Shown: piece after piece, positions 1-6,635 of the stretch
Layout of the letters: the number at the start of each line of letters is the position of its first letter
How positions within the stretch are numbered: position 1 is the first letter of the stretch
Assembly: GCA_900549545.1 (NCBI GenBank)
Contig: URPA01000067.1
Location: 1-9,318 of the forward strand
DNA: 9,318 bases
From: an uncultured Eubacteriales bacterium
Lineage (GTDB): Bacteria; Bacillota; Clostridia; Oscillospirales; Oscillospiraceae
Reading direction: 5' to 3'
Notes under the pieces: generated by a model
What the model saw: the letters and a program-made list of their open reading frames with translations, nothing else
What the model was told of the DNA's origin: nothing
The model's database searches: none
Program-made: the position numbers and the translations under genes

Positions 1-55
1 GTCTTGCCGCTTCGCGTCAAGCCACCTCCCCTTGTTGCGACAAGGGGAGGCTTTA
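1..55. repeat. GC-rich intergenic hairpin repeat (partial)
   Basis: A perfect 10-bp inverted repeat, CCTCCCCTTG at 25-34 and CAAGGGGAGG at 41-50, encloses a 6-base loop. It is preceded by GCCGCTTCGCGTCAAGCCA and followed by CTTT. From memory this resembles a palindromic intergenic repeat common in gut Clostridia; that link is recollection, not a search. The element is probably cut by the window edge. No gene is visible in it. Confidence 0.5.
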
Positions 56-69
56 ACAGACGCTCTTTG

Positions 70-116
70 ATATAAAAAATCTCCCGAAGCCAACGGCTTC
101 GGGAAATTTTTTATAT
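70..116 (-). terminator. Intrinsic terminator closing the minus-strand gene array
   Basis: The 9-bp stem CCCGAAGCC (83-91) / GGCTTCGGG (95-103) has a 3-base loop and is extended by an A/T stem (70-80 with 106-116). Read on the minus strand the GC stem is followed by AGATTTTTTATAT, the layout of a Rho-independent terminator. It starts a few bases after the kinase stop codon at 119-121. The plus strand also has a T run after the stem, so it could stop transcription from both sides. Confidence 0.85.
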
Positions 117-118
117 AT

Positions 119-1000
119 TTACGCAAATATTTCGGATAATCTCGGGGAGTTTGCCTCGGGGCACTCTGTTGTGAGCGCACCTGCGCGCAGGGCGGCACGG
201 GCTGCCCCTTCAAGGTCAAGACCCAGCATACCCGCGCGGACAATAGCGGACATCGCCGCGTCCCCCGCGCCGGTGGTGTTTATAACCTTTGCCGGGGTGG
301 CGGGCAGGCGCAGGAGAGAGTCCTTATCCGCGGCTATCATGCCGCGGCTGCCCATGCTGACGAAAACCCTCTGCACGCCCATATTCACGAGGGCTTTGGC
401 GGCAAGCTCCGGGTCACTCTCACCGGTAAGCTTTTCGGCCTCGATGGCGTTGGGCTTTATAACGGTGAGCCTGTCGATAATGCCGCGCAGGCGCATGGAC
501 TTGACCGTGGACACGGGGTCTGCGTACATGGGGGCGGTGCAGTTTTGGGCGATGTACTCAAGAGTCTCCGCTTCAAGGTTGCTGTCAAGCACCACGGCGG
601 CGGCGGAGTTTACGCGCCCCATCAGCGGGGCGAGGTATTCGGGGTTTATCTCCCGGCAGATATCCATGTCCGCAATGGCGACGTACATATCGCCGCTGCC
701 ATCGTTTATGTAGAGATAGGTGGAGCTGCGGCGCTCGGGCATGATGCGGGCCATGCTCATATCAAGGCCGATGGCCGCGCAGCTTTCCATGATGCCCGTG
801 CCGTACACATCCCCGCCGATTGCGGCGATGAGGCTCACATCCGCGCCCAGCAGGCGCAGGTCATGGGCGATGTTGCGCCCGACGCCCCCGGCGCGCATCG
901 TGAGCACACCGGGGTTCGAGTCACGCAGGACGAGGTCGGCGGCGGGGCTGCCGCCAATGTCCATATTCACGCCGCCTATGACGACGACGCGGTTATTCAT
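119..1000 (-). CDS. psuK: PfkB-family carbohydrate kinase, pseudouridine kinase-like
   Basis: This is a ribokinase-superfamily (PfkB) sugar kinase of 293 residues. With the start at 1000 it shows an N-terminal VVVIGGVNMD strand, the GGVGRN signature near residues 38-43, KPN followed two residues later by Glu near 182-187, and the C-terminal NTTGAGDA motif near 241-248, whose Asp is the expected catalytic base. The run DSNPGVLTMRAGGVGRNIA and the later DMDI...EYLA match my memory of Escherichia coli PsuK (YeiC), which makes pseudouridine 5'-phosphate from pseudouridine and ATP. I chose ATG 1000 because it forms an ATGA overlap with the glgP stop (997-1000), typical of translational coupling; an in-frame ATG at 1018 would add six residues. 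No psuG glycosidase lies next to it; the terminator follows. Kinase family is near certain, the pseudouridine substrate likely but unproven; another nucleoside is possible. Confidence 0.8.
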   Translation of the reverse strand: MNNRVVVIGGVNMDIGGSPAADLVLRDSNPGVLTMRAGGVGRNIAHDLRLLGADVSLIAAIGGDVYGTGIMESCAAIGLDMSMARIMPERRSSTYLYINDGSGDMYVAIADMDICREINPEYLAPLMGRVNSAAAVVLDSNLEAETLEYIAQNCTAPMYADPVSTVKSMRLRGIIDRLTVIKPNAIEAEKLTGESDPELAAKALVNMGVQRVFVSMGSRGMIAADKDSLLRLPATPAKVINTTGAGDAAMSAIVRAGMLGLDLEGAARAALRAGALTTECPEANSPRLSEIFA

Positions 1001-3408
1001 TTGAGCGGTATGTTCCATATGTTCTCTGCGTACTCCCTGATTGCTCTGTCAGCCGCGAACACTCCGCTGCGTGCGGTGTTCATTATGGCGAGGCGCGCAA
1101 GCTCGTCCTCATCGGAAATGCGCTCGTACAGGCGGCGCTGGCAGTTGGCATAGGCGTGATAGTCGGCGATGAGCATATACTGGTCGCCGTTGTACAGGAG
1201 GTTGGAGACAAGGTCGGAATAGCTCTTGCCGTCGGAGAAGCCCTGACGGAAGCGCTCGATGATACGCTGAAGCTCAGCGTCGCGGCTGACAATGGCGCCG
1301 GGGTCATAGCCCTGCGCGCGGAGATTTGCAATCTCATCGGTGTGCAGGCCGAAGAGGAAGAGATTCTCGTCGCCAAGGCGCTCATACATCTCAACATTCG
1401 CGCCGTCGAGCGTACCGATGGTGACAGCGCCGTTCATCATGAGCTTCATGCAGCCCGTGCCGGAGGCCTCCTTACCGGCGGTGGAAATCTGCTCGGACAC
1501 CTGCGCGGCCGGGATTATGGCCTCGGCGGCGGAGACGCGATAGTTCTCCACAAAATAGACCTGGAGCCTGCCCTTGCAGACGGGGTCGTTATTTATATCC
1601 TGCGCCATGGAGAGCAGCAGCTCGATAATGCGCTTTGCGACCTTGTAGCCCGCGGCGGCCTTAGCGCCGAACACATAGGTCCTGGGCACAAAGTCCATGT
1701 TGGGGTTATCGTGAAGCTGCATCTGGAGGGATGCGATGTGCATCGCGCACAGAAGCTGGCGCTTATACTCGTGCAGGCGCTTTATCTGCACGTCCATGAT
1801 GGAATCGGTGTTGAGCAGGAAGCTATCGTTCTTCTTGGCAAAGCGGGCGAAATTGAGCTTGTTCTCATGCTTTATCTGGAGCACGCGGCGGCGGACATCC
1901 TCATCCCCGGCGAAGGCGGCGAGCTTTTCAAGCTCCTCGGGCTTGGTAAGGTATTTGTCGCTCCCGAGCAGCTCGCAGATAAGGCCATGCAGGCCGGGAT
2001 TTATCTGCGCGAGCCACCGGCGGTGGTCAATGCCGTTGGTCACATGGGTGAAGGTCTCGGGGCTGAGGCGGTAAATGTCGTTAAAGAGGTCGTTTTTGAG
2101 GATCTCCCCGTGCAGGCGGGAGACGCCGTTGACCTTATAGCAGGCGGCAAGGCACATGTTCGCCATGTGCACCTGATTGTCGCGGATGATGAGGTTGCGG
2201 CCCACGCGGGCATCCTCATGGCCCATCTTGCTCACCAGATACTCGCACCAGCGGCGGTTTATCTCGCACATGATCTCCCACAGGCGGGGCAGCAGCTGCT
2301 GCACGATGTCCTGCGGCCATTTCTCGAGCGCCTCGCTCATGACGGTGTGGTTGGTGTAGGCCACACTCTTTGTCACAAGGTCCCAGGCCTCATCCCAGCC
2401 CAGGCCGTGCTCATCCATGAAAATGCGCATAAGCTCGGGGATGATAAGGGTGGGGTGGGTGTCGTTTATCTGAATGGTGTGGTGCTCGGCGAAGGAGCGA
2501 ATGTCGCCCCAGGTGCGGATGTGCTTGCGCACGATATCCTGCGCGGTGGCGGAGACGAAGAAATACTGCTGCTTGAGGCGCAGGAGCTTACCCTCGGTAT
2601 GGTCATCCGCGGGGTAGAGAACCTTGGTGATAACCTCGGCCATGGTGCGCTGCTCCATGCTCTTGACATACTGACCCTCGGAGAAAAGGTACATGTCGAG
2701 ATAGTTGGGGCTCTGCGCGTCCCACAGGCGCAGGGTGTTTATCTCCTTGCCGCCGTAGCCCGCGATGAGCATATCCCGCGGCACGGCGATAACGGCGGTG
2801 TAGCCGTTGTGCTCGGCGTGGTAGCGGCCGAAGCTGTCCCAGTGCGGGGAGATCTGCCCACCGAAGCGGACCTCAACCGCGTCCTCATATCTGGGGACAA
2901 GCCAGCTCTCGGCGGCGGTGCGCCAGTTGTCGGCAGACTCGGTCTGCTTGCCGTCAATAAAGTGCTGGCGGAAGATGCCCAGCTCGTAGCAGATGGAATA
3001 GCCTGTGGCCTCCATGCCGAGCGTGGCCATGGAGTCCATATAGCAGGCGGCGAGGCGGCCCAGACCGCCGTTGCCAAGGCCCGCGTCGGGCTCTTCCTCA
3101 AAAATGTCCGCAGCCTTGCGGCCCATGTCCTCAAGCGCGCCGGTGACGGCGTCGGCTATGCCGAGGTTGAAGGCGTTTTTCATAAGGCTGCGCCCCATGA
3201 GAAACTCCATGGACATATAATGAATCTCTTTTCCCTTGCTGCGCGGATCCTCCACCGCAAGGAAGCGGCTCATTATCTCGCGGATGACTATGGCCGTGGC
3301 CTGAAAAATCTGATCGTCAGTGGCGTTCTCGCCGGTGGTTGAAAAATGGGCGCAGAGCTTATCTTCTATTGCGCTTCGGACCTCGTCACGTGAAATCTCA
3401 CCAATCAT
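997..3408 (-). CDS. glgP: Glycogen/starch/alpha-glucan phosphorylase
   Basis: A full-length (803 aa) GT35 family phosphorylase. It removes terminal alpha-1,4-linked glucose from glycogen with phosphate to give glucose-1-phosphate, in the cytoplasm, using pyridoxal phosphate. Visible signatures are HYMSMEFLMGRSL (63-75), GLGNGGLGRLAACYMDS (110-126), INDTHPTL (314-321), KRLHEYKRQ (543-551) and the cofactor-binding segment EASGTGCMK (647-655), whose Lys655 should carry the Schiff base. The usual Asn in that segment (TGNMK) is Cys here; the lysine and surroundings are intact, so activity is expected. The start is supported by AGGAGG at 3421-3426, with a rather long 12-base spacer. It lies 201 bases downstream of glgD with a possible own promoter, and its stop overlaps the kinase start. 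With glgC and glgD upstream, it couples glycogen breakdown to the same operon region as ADP-glucose synthesis. Confidence 0.97.
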   Translation of the reverse strand: MIGEISRDEVRSAIEDKLCAHFSTTGENATDDQIFQATAIVIREIMSRFLAVEDPRSKGKEIHYMSMEFLMGRSLMKNAFNLGIADAVTGALEDMGRKAADIFEEEPDAGLGNGGLGRLAACYMDSMATLGMEATGYSICYELGIFRQHFIDGKQTESADNWRTAAESWLVPRYEDAVEVRFGGQISPHWDSFGRYHAEHNGYTAVIAVPRDMLIAGYGGKEINTLRLWDAQSPNYLDMYLFSEGQYVKSMEQRTMAEVITKVLYPADDHTEGKLLRLKQQYFFVSATAQDIVRKHIRTWGDIRSFAEHHTIQINDTHPTLIIPELMRIFMDEHGLGWDEAWDLVTKSVAYTNHTVMSEALEKWPQDIVQQLLPRLWEIMCEINRRWCEYLVSKMGHEDARVGRNLIIRDNQVHMANMCLAACYKVNGVSRLHGEILKNDLFNDIYRLSPETFTHVTNGIDHRRWLAQINPGLHGLICELLGSDKYLTKPEELEKLAAFAGDEDVRRRVLQIKHENKLNFARFAKKNDSFLLNTDSIMDVQIKRLHEYKRQLLCAMHIASLQMQLHDNPNMDFVPRTYVFGAKAAAGYKVAKRIIELLLSMAQDINNDPVCKGRLQVYFVENYRVSAAEAIIPAAQVSEQISTAGKEASGTGCMKLMMNGAVTIGTLDGANVEMYERLGDENLFLFGLHTDEIANLRAQGYDPGAIVSRDAELQRIIERFRQGFSDGKSYSDLVSNLLYNGDQYMLIADYHAYANCQRRLYERISDEDELARLAIMNTARSGVFAADRAIREYAENIWNIPLK

Positions 3409-3451
3409 GTGGGATTAAAACCTCCTAAAATGCTGTTTACTAATTATACTA

Positions 3452-3479
3452 TTTATATCAAGCGGCGGGAAAGGAACAA
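3452..3479 (-). promoter_or_regulatory. Possible sigma-A promoter of glgP
   Basis: On the minus strand a TATAAA hexamer (plus 3452-3457) lies 16 bases after a weak TTGTTC (plus 3474-3479). A second -10-like TATAAT sits at plus 3443-3448 without a good -35. The A/T-rich stretch just upstream of the glgP ribosome binding site, in an otherwise GC-rich region, supports a promoter, but the -35 matches consensus at only three of six bases. Confidence 0.4.
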
Positions 3480-3497
3480 CAGGAATTGGCCCGCCGC
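3462..3497. repeat. GC-rich inverted repeat flanking the putative glgP -35
   Basis: GCGGCGGG (3462-3469) and CCCGCCGC (3490-3497) are perfect 8-bp inverted arms separated by 20 bases, centred on the -35 candidate at 3474-3479. It could be a two-half-site operator, or form a hairpin in RNA reading through from glgD. Only the symmetry is seen; the role is inference. Confidence 0.5.
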
Positions 3498-3523
3498 AGA
3501 GATGACCTGCTTAAAAGCGCTCT

Positions 3524-3536
3524 GGGTGAATCACCC
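3524..3536. promoter_or_regulatory. Short palindrome, possible operator
   Basis: GGGTGA-A-TCACCC is a perfect 6-bp dyad with a single central base, about 45 bases upstream of the candidate glgP -35. The size suits a small dimeric DNA-binding protein, but a 6-bp dyad can occur by chance and no second copy was noticed. Confidence 0.25.
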
Positions 3537-3552
3537 GAAACGCCCGGCATAG

Positions 3553-3586
3553 GCTTGTCAAACGCCCTTTCGGGCGTTTGACAAGC
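3553..3586 (-). other. Strong hairpin downstream of glgD
   Basis: A perfect 15-bp inverted repeat (3553-3567 with 3572-3586) with a 4-base loop, starting 23 bases after the glgD stop. In glgD-sense RNA the loop reads GAAA, a stable GNRA tetraloop. No T run follows on either strand, so it is not a classical intrinsic terminator. It more likely protects the 3' end of the glgC-glgD message or reduces read-through into glgP; this is inference. Confidence 0.7.
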
Positions 3587-3609
3587 TGTGAAAACCTTCA
3601 AAACGCGCT

Positions 3610-4719
3610 TTATATCCTCGCGTTCTTGGGCACGACCATCGGCAGCTTCGGGCTGCCGACAAGGACGGTGCCTGCGGAAAACTTGGAGTATTTATCCGCG
3701 ATGACGCAGTCAAGCTGCGCCCCTTCGCCAATTACGCACCCGCGCATGATAATGCAGCTGCGCAGCTTCGCTCCCGGCGCTATGCGCGCGCCGGAAAAGA
3801 CGATGCAGTTTTCAATATCGCCCTCGATGATGCAGTTATCTGCCACAAGGCTGTTTTTGCACAGGGCCTTTTCGCCGTAATAGGTGCTGACCTCCTCGTG
3901 GGTCTTGGTGCGGACGGGGCGGTCGGCCGGGAAGAGCATCCGCCGGTTTTCGCGGCAGAGCATATCCATGCTGGCCTTATAATACGCGTCCACGGTGCGG
4001 ATTGTGGCGGCGTAGCCCTCGTGGATGTAGACGCTCATCTTCCCGCCGTCGGCGAGGAAGGCGTTTATCGCGTCCTCATGGAAGCGGTAAAGCCCGCGGG
4101 CTCTGCACATATCCATCATCTCAAGCAGGACGCTCTTGCGGATAATGTAGCACTGCAAGGAGGGGGCGCCCTCGTTCTCGGCGGTGTACAGATGCTCCTT
4201 TACAATGCCGTCGTCGCCCAGAACGTAGCAGTTGTTCAGGCCCTCCTCGGGGAAGGTCTTGCCGCAGACGGCGGTAATGTCCGCGCCGGAATCCTCAAAG
4301 CTGCGGATGGCGGCGTCAAGGTCGATATTGGCGCAGAGATTGCCGAGCATCAGCACGACGTTCTTCTGCGGAATGTCCCTTATATAAGGGGCGACGGCGT
4401 TGAGGGCCTCAATAGTGCCGTTATACTGGCCGTTGTGGTACTCGGGCAGGCCGAAGGGGGGCAGCATGCGCAGGCCGCCGACGCGGCGGCTCATATCCCA
4501 GGCCTTGCCGCTGCCTATATGGTCGAGCAGGGACTGGTAATCACGCTGCATGACAACGCCCACGTCGAGGATACCGGCGTTGCGCAGGGCGGACAGGGAA
4601 AAATCAATAAGTCTGTATCTGCCGCAGAAGGGCAGGGAAGCCGCTGTGCGGGCGTTGACCAGATCTCTCAGCTCCGGGGCGGCGCTGTAAGCAAAAATTA
4701 TGCCGTGATAATTTTTCAT
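3610..4719 (-). CDS. glgD: Glucose-1-phosphate adenylyltransferase regulatory subunit GlgD
   Basis: A 369-residue paralogue of GlgC with an N-terminal nucleotidyltransferase-like domain (about 1-260) and a C-terminal left-handed beta-helix of hexapeptide-like repeats (about 285-355, e.g. NCIIEGDIENCIVFSGARIA). The nucleotide-binding glycine motif AGGxGxRL is replaced by FAYSAAPELRDL (9-20). The catalytic Asp of GlgC (SGDH) is replaced in LGNLCANIDL (125-134) by Asn127. Hence it is probably not catalytic itself. In Firmicutes, GlgD is known to pair with GlgC and raise or modulate its activity in a GlgC/GlgD heterotetramer. The GRYRLIDFSLS segment (33-43) marks the family. It starts three bases after the glgC stop, with AGGAGG (4728-4733) inside the end of glgC and an 8-base spacer, so the two subunits should be made together. 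Confidence 0.95.
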   Translation of the reverse strand: MKNYHGIIFAYSAAPELRDLVNARTAASLPFCGRYRLIDFSLSALRNAGILDVGVVMQRDYQSLLDHIGSGKAWDMSRRVGGLRMLPPFGLPEYHNGQYNGTIEALNAVAPYIRDIPQKNVVLMLGNLCANIDLDAAIRSFEDSGADITAVCGKTFPEEGLNNCYVLGDDGIVKEHLYTAENEGAPSLQCYIIRKSVLLEMMDMCRARGLYRFHEDAINAFLADGGKMSVYIHEGYAATIRTVDAYYKASMDMLCRENRRMLFPADRPVRTKTHEEVSTYYGEKALCKNSLVADNCIIEGDIENCIVFSGARIAPGAKLRSCIIMRGCVIGEGAQLDCVIADKYSKFSAGTVLVGSPKLPMVVPKNARI

Positions 4720-4722
4720 CGC

Positions 4723-5916
4723 TCAAACCTCCTCGCCAGTGTAGACCATGGCGCCGGCAGGAACGGTGGCGCCGCTTTTTATCTCTATCTCGGGGCCGCA
4801 GGTGGCAACGCCCCATTCGTCGGTCCCGTCGGGGGGCTGACCCACATGGGCACCCGCGCGGACGACGGAGTTCTCGCCGATGATGGCGTACTCCACCACC
4901 GCGCCGGGCTCCACCACCGCACCGGGCATCAGCACGCTGTAAACCACACTCGCGCCCTTGCCGACCGTAACCGAGGGGGAGAGCACAGAGTTTTCAACAT
5001 GGCCGTCAATATCGCAGCCCTCGCTGATGATGGAGTGGATAACCTCCGCCCCGTCGCCCACAAAATGGGGCGGGCAGACAGCGTTTCTGGAGCTGATGGG
5101 CCACTCGGCATCATAGAGGTTTATGAGCGTGGTGGAGAGCATATCCATGTTCGCGTCCCAAAGGCTGGTGATGGTGCCGACATCGCGCCAGTAGCCGCTG
5201 AAGCGGAAGGGCCAGAGCTTTTCACCGGCGGCGAGCATGGAGGGGATGATGTTCTTGCCGAAGTCCTTGTCGGAATTGGGGTCGGCCTCGTCCGCCAGCA
5301 GGTAGGCGCGCAGCTTCTTCCAGTTGAATATGTAGATACCCATGGACGCAAGGTCGCTCTTGGGGTGGGCGGGCTTTTCCTCAAACTCGCTGACGTAGCC
5401 GTCCTCGCCGAGGTTCATTATGCCAAAGCGCTTGGCCTCCTCCATCGACACCTGGAGCACGGAAATGGTGCAGGCGGCGTCATGGGCGCGGTGCTCGCGC
5501 AGCATCTCGGAATAGTCCATCTTATAAATATGGTCGCCTGAGAGAATCAGCACGTCCTCGGGGTCGTAGTTCTCGATAAACCCGATGTTCTGATAGATGG
5601 CGTTGGCCGTGCCGGAGAACCACGAGCCCTTTTCGCCCGCGCTCTGGTACGGCGGCAGAATGTATACGCCTCCGTCCGATGTGTCCAAATCCCAGGGCTG
5701 CCCGTTGCCAATGTAGCTGTTGAGCCGCAGCGGGCGGTATTGCGTCAGCACACCCACAGTGTCAATGCCGGAATTGGCACAGTTGGACAGGGGAAAGTCA
5801 ATGATCCTGTACTTTCCGCCGAAAGGCACGCTGGGCTTCGCCTCATTCTGCGTGAGGGCGTAAAGCCTGGAGCCCTGTCCGCCTGCAAGCAGCATTGCGA
5901 TACAGCTCTTTTTCAT
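4723..5916 (-). CDS. glgC: Glucose-1-phosphate adenylyltransferase catalytic subunit GlgC
   Basis: This 397-residue enzyme makes ADP-glucose and pyrophosphate from ATP and glucose-1-phosphate, the committed step of bacterial glycogen synthesis. Seen are the nucleotide-binding AMLLAGGQGSRLYALT (7-22), KPSVPFGGKYRIIDFPLSN (27-45), the catalytic-Asp segment LSGDHIYKMDY (125-135, Asp128), the sugar-phosphate lysine in FEEKP (178-182, Lys181), SMGIYIF (191-197), YWRDVGT (242-248) and a C-terminal beta-helix (about 285-390). The reading frame stays open 37 codons further upstream, into the end of pth, but the ATG at 5916 is preferred: it has AAGGAGA seven bases before it and gives the family's usual MKK...AMLLAGG beginning. 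All catalytic residues missing from GlgD are present here, so this is the active subunit. It lies 62 bases after pth and three bases before glgD. Confidence 0.97.
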   Translation of the reverse strand: MKKSCIAMLLAGGQGSRLYALTQNEAKPSVPFGGKYRIIDFPLSNCANSGIDTVGVLTQYRPLRLNSYIGNGQPWDLDTSDGGVYILPPYQSAGEKGSWFSGTANAIYQNIGFIENYDPEDVLILSGDHIYKMDYSEMLREHRAHDAACTISVLQVSMEEAKRFGIMNLGEDGYVSEFEEKPAHPKSDLASMGIYIFNWKKLRAYLLADEADPNSDKDFGKNIIPSMLAAGEKLWPFRFSGYWRDVGTITSLWDANMDMLSTTLINLYDAEWPISSRNAVCPPHFVGDGAEVIHSIISEGCDIDGHVENSVLSPSVTVGKGASVVYSVLMPGAVVEPGAVVEYAIIGENSVVRAGAHVGQPPDGTDEWGVATCGPEIEIKSGATVPAGAMVYTGEEV

Positions 5917-5923
5917 GCGCAAG

Positions 5924-5930
5924 TCTCCTT
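5924..5930 (-). promoter_or_regulatory. Ribosome binding site fixing the glgC start
   Basis: AAGGAGA on the minus strand lies seven bases upstream of the ATG at 5914-5916. It decides against the longer in-frame start at 6027, which would overlap pth. Confidence 0.85.
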
Positions 5931-5946
5931 TTTGTATAATATTTTG

Positions 5947-5967
5947 AGTTGGCATCCTCGGCCAACT
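5947..5967 (-). other. Hairpin between pth and glgC
   Basis: AGTTGGC (5947-5953) and GCCAACT (5961-5967) form a perfect 7-bp inverted repeat with a 7-base loop, 11 bases after the pth stop. In the pth-glgC direction it is followed by CAAAATATT, not a T run, so at most a weak terminator. It could be a processing or stability element. Confidence 0.45.
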
Positions 5968-5978
5968 AATATCCGTTT

Positions 5979-6566
5979 TTAATTGTATTTGCCCATGGCG
6001 CGCTCCGCGCCCTCGGCAATGTAGCACTCCACCGCCTGCGCTGCGCGCTGGGCGGCGTCAAGCATGGTGTCCAGATCGTGCCCCCGGAAGACGGAGAGCA
6101 CCCAGGACGGCATGTCAAAGTCCGGGTTCGGCGGCGAGCCCACGCCCACGCGGATGCGGGGGAACTGCTCCGTCCCAAGGCTCGCGATGATGCTTTTAAG
6201 GCCATTGTGTCCACCGGCGGAGCCCTTCTGCCGGATGCGGAGCTTGCCCATGGGCAGGGCAATCTCGTCAGACACGACGATGATATGCTCCGGCGGTATC
6301 TTGTAAAACCGGGCGGCCTGACCGACGGCCTGACCGGAGAGATTCATATAGGTCTGGGGCTTCATGAGCATGACGCCGTGCCCGGCAATGTCGCACACGC
6401 CGGTGAGCGCCTGAAAGCGGCTGCGGTTAATGTCCGTCCCGGTGAGCTTTGCCATCTCGTCAGCGGCCATGAAGCCGGCGTTGTGCCGGGTATGCTCATA
6501 CCGGAGAGCGGGATTGCCGAGGAACACGGCCAGCCACTCAACGCCCTTTGCCTTTGCGAAAAGCAT
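5979..6566 (-). CDS. pth: Peptidyl-tRNA hydrolase
   Basis: A 195-residue Pth family enzyme that releases tRNA from peptidyl-tRNAs that drop off the ribosome, an essential recycling step. The catalytic set is visible: Asn18 and His28 in FLGNPALRYEHTRHNAGF, Asn75 in MKPQTYMNLSG, Asp100 in VVSDEIALP, and Asn121 in GSAGGHNGLKS, followed by the FPRIRVGVG strand (135-143). The usual N-terminal GLGNPG is FLGNPA here, a mild departure that keeps the catalytic Asn. AAGGAGG at 6574-6580 with a 7-base spacer supports the ATG at 6566. It lies 69 bases after prs and 62 before glgC. prs-pth adjacency is common in Firmicutes; glgC directly after pth is less usual and probably a local rearrangement. Confidence 0.97.
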   Translation of the reverse strand: MLFAKAKGVEWLAVFLGNPALRYEHTRHNAGFMAADEMAKLTGTDINRSRFQALTGVCDIAGHGVMLMKPQTYMNLSGQAVGQAARFYKIPPEHIIVVSDEIALPMGKLRIRQKGSAGGHNGLKSIIASLGTEQFPRIRVGVGSPPNPDFDMPSWVLSVFRGHDLDTMLDAAQRAAQAVECYIAEGAERAMGKYN

Positions 6567-6599
6567 AACCCAGCCTCCTTTTTGGGCAGAATAATTTCA

Positions 6600-6626
6600 C
6601 TCCGCGCCGCGTCGGGCGGCGCGGAG
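6600..6626 (-). terminator. GC-rich hairpin after prs, possible weak terminator
   Basis: CTCCGCGCCGC (6600-6610) and GCGGCGCGGAG (6616-6626) form a perfect 11-bp stem with a 5-base loop, nine bases after the prs stop. On the minus strand it is followed by TGAAATTATT, a poor T tract. It may end part of the prs transcripts or protect their 3' end, lowering expression of pth and glg genes relative to prs. Confidence 0.55.
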
Positions 6627-6635
6627 AATAAATGC

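Noticed and set aside
1156..3342. A 728-codon open frame on the plus strand opposite glgP
   Set aside because: It is the antisense image of a GC-rich gene. Its product is a run of Ala/Gly/Val/His-rich sequence without any recognisable domain, while the minus strand encodes a clear phosphorylase over the same bases.
3898..5541. A 547-codon open frame on the plus strand opposite glgC and glgD
   Set aside because: It spans two unrelated minus-strand genes and has no domain; codon bias of the real genes explains it.
5936..5965. Promoter for glgC on the minus strand (TTGGCC, 18 bases, TATTAT)
   Set aside because: Transcription would start near 5929, inside the ribosome binding site, leaving too short a leader. 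The -35 also lies in the hairpin arm.
5917..6027. N-terminal extension of glgC by 37 codons
   Set aside because: It would overlap pth, lacks a ribosome binding site, and does not resemble GlgC; the ATG at 5916 has AAGGAGA at seven bases.
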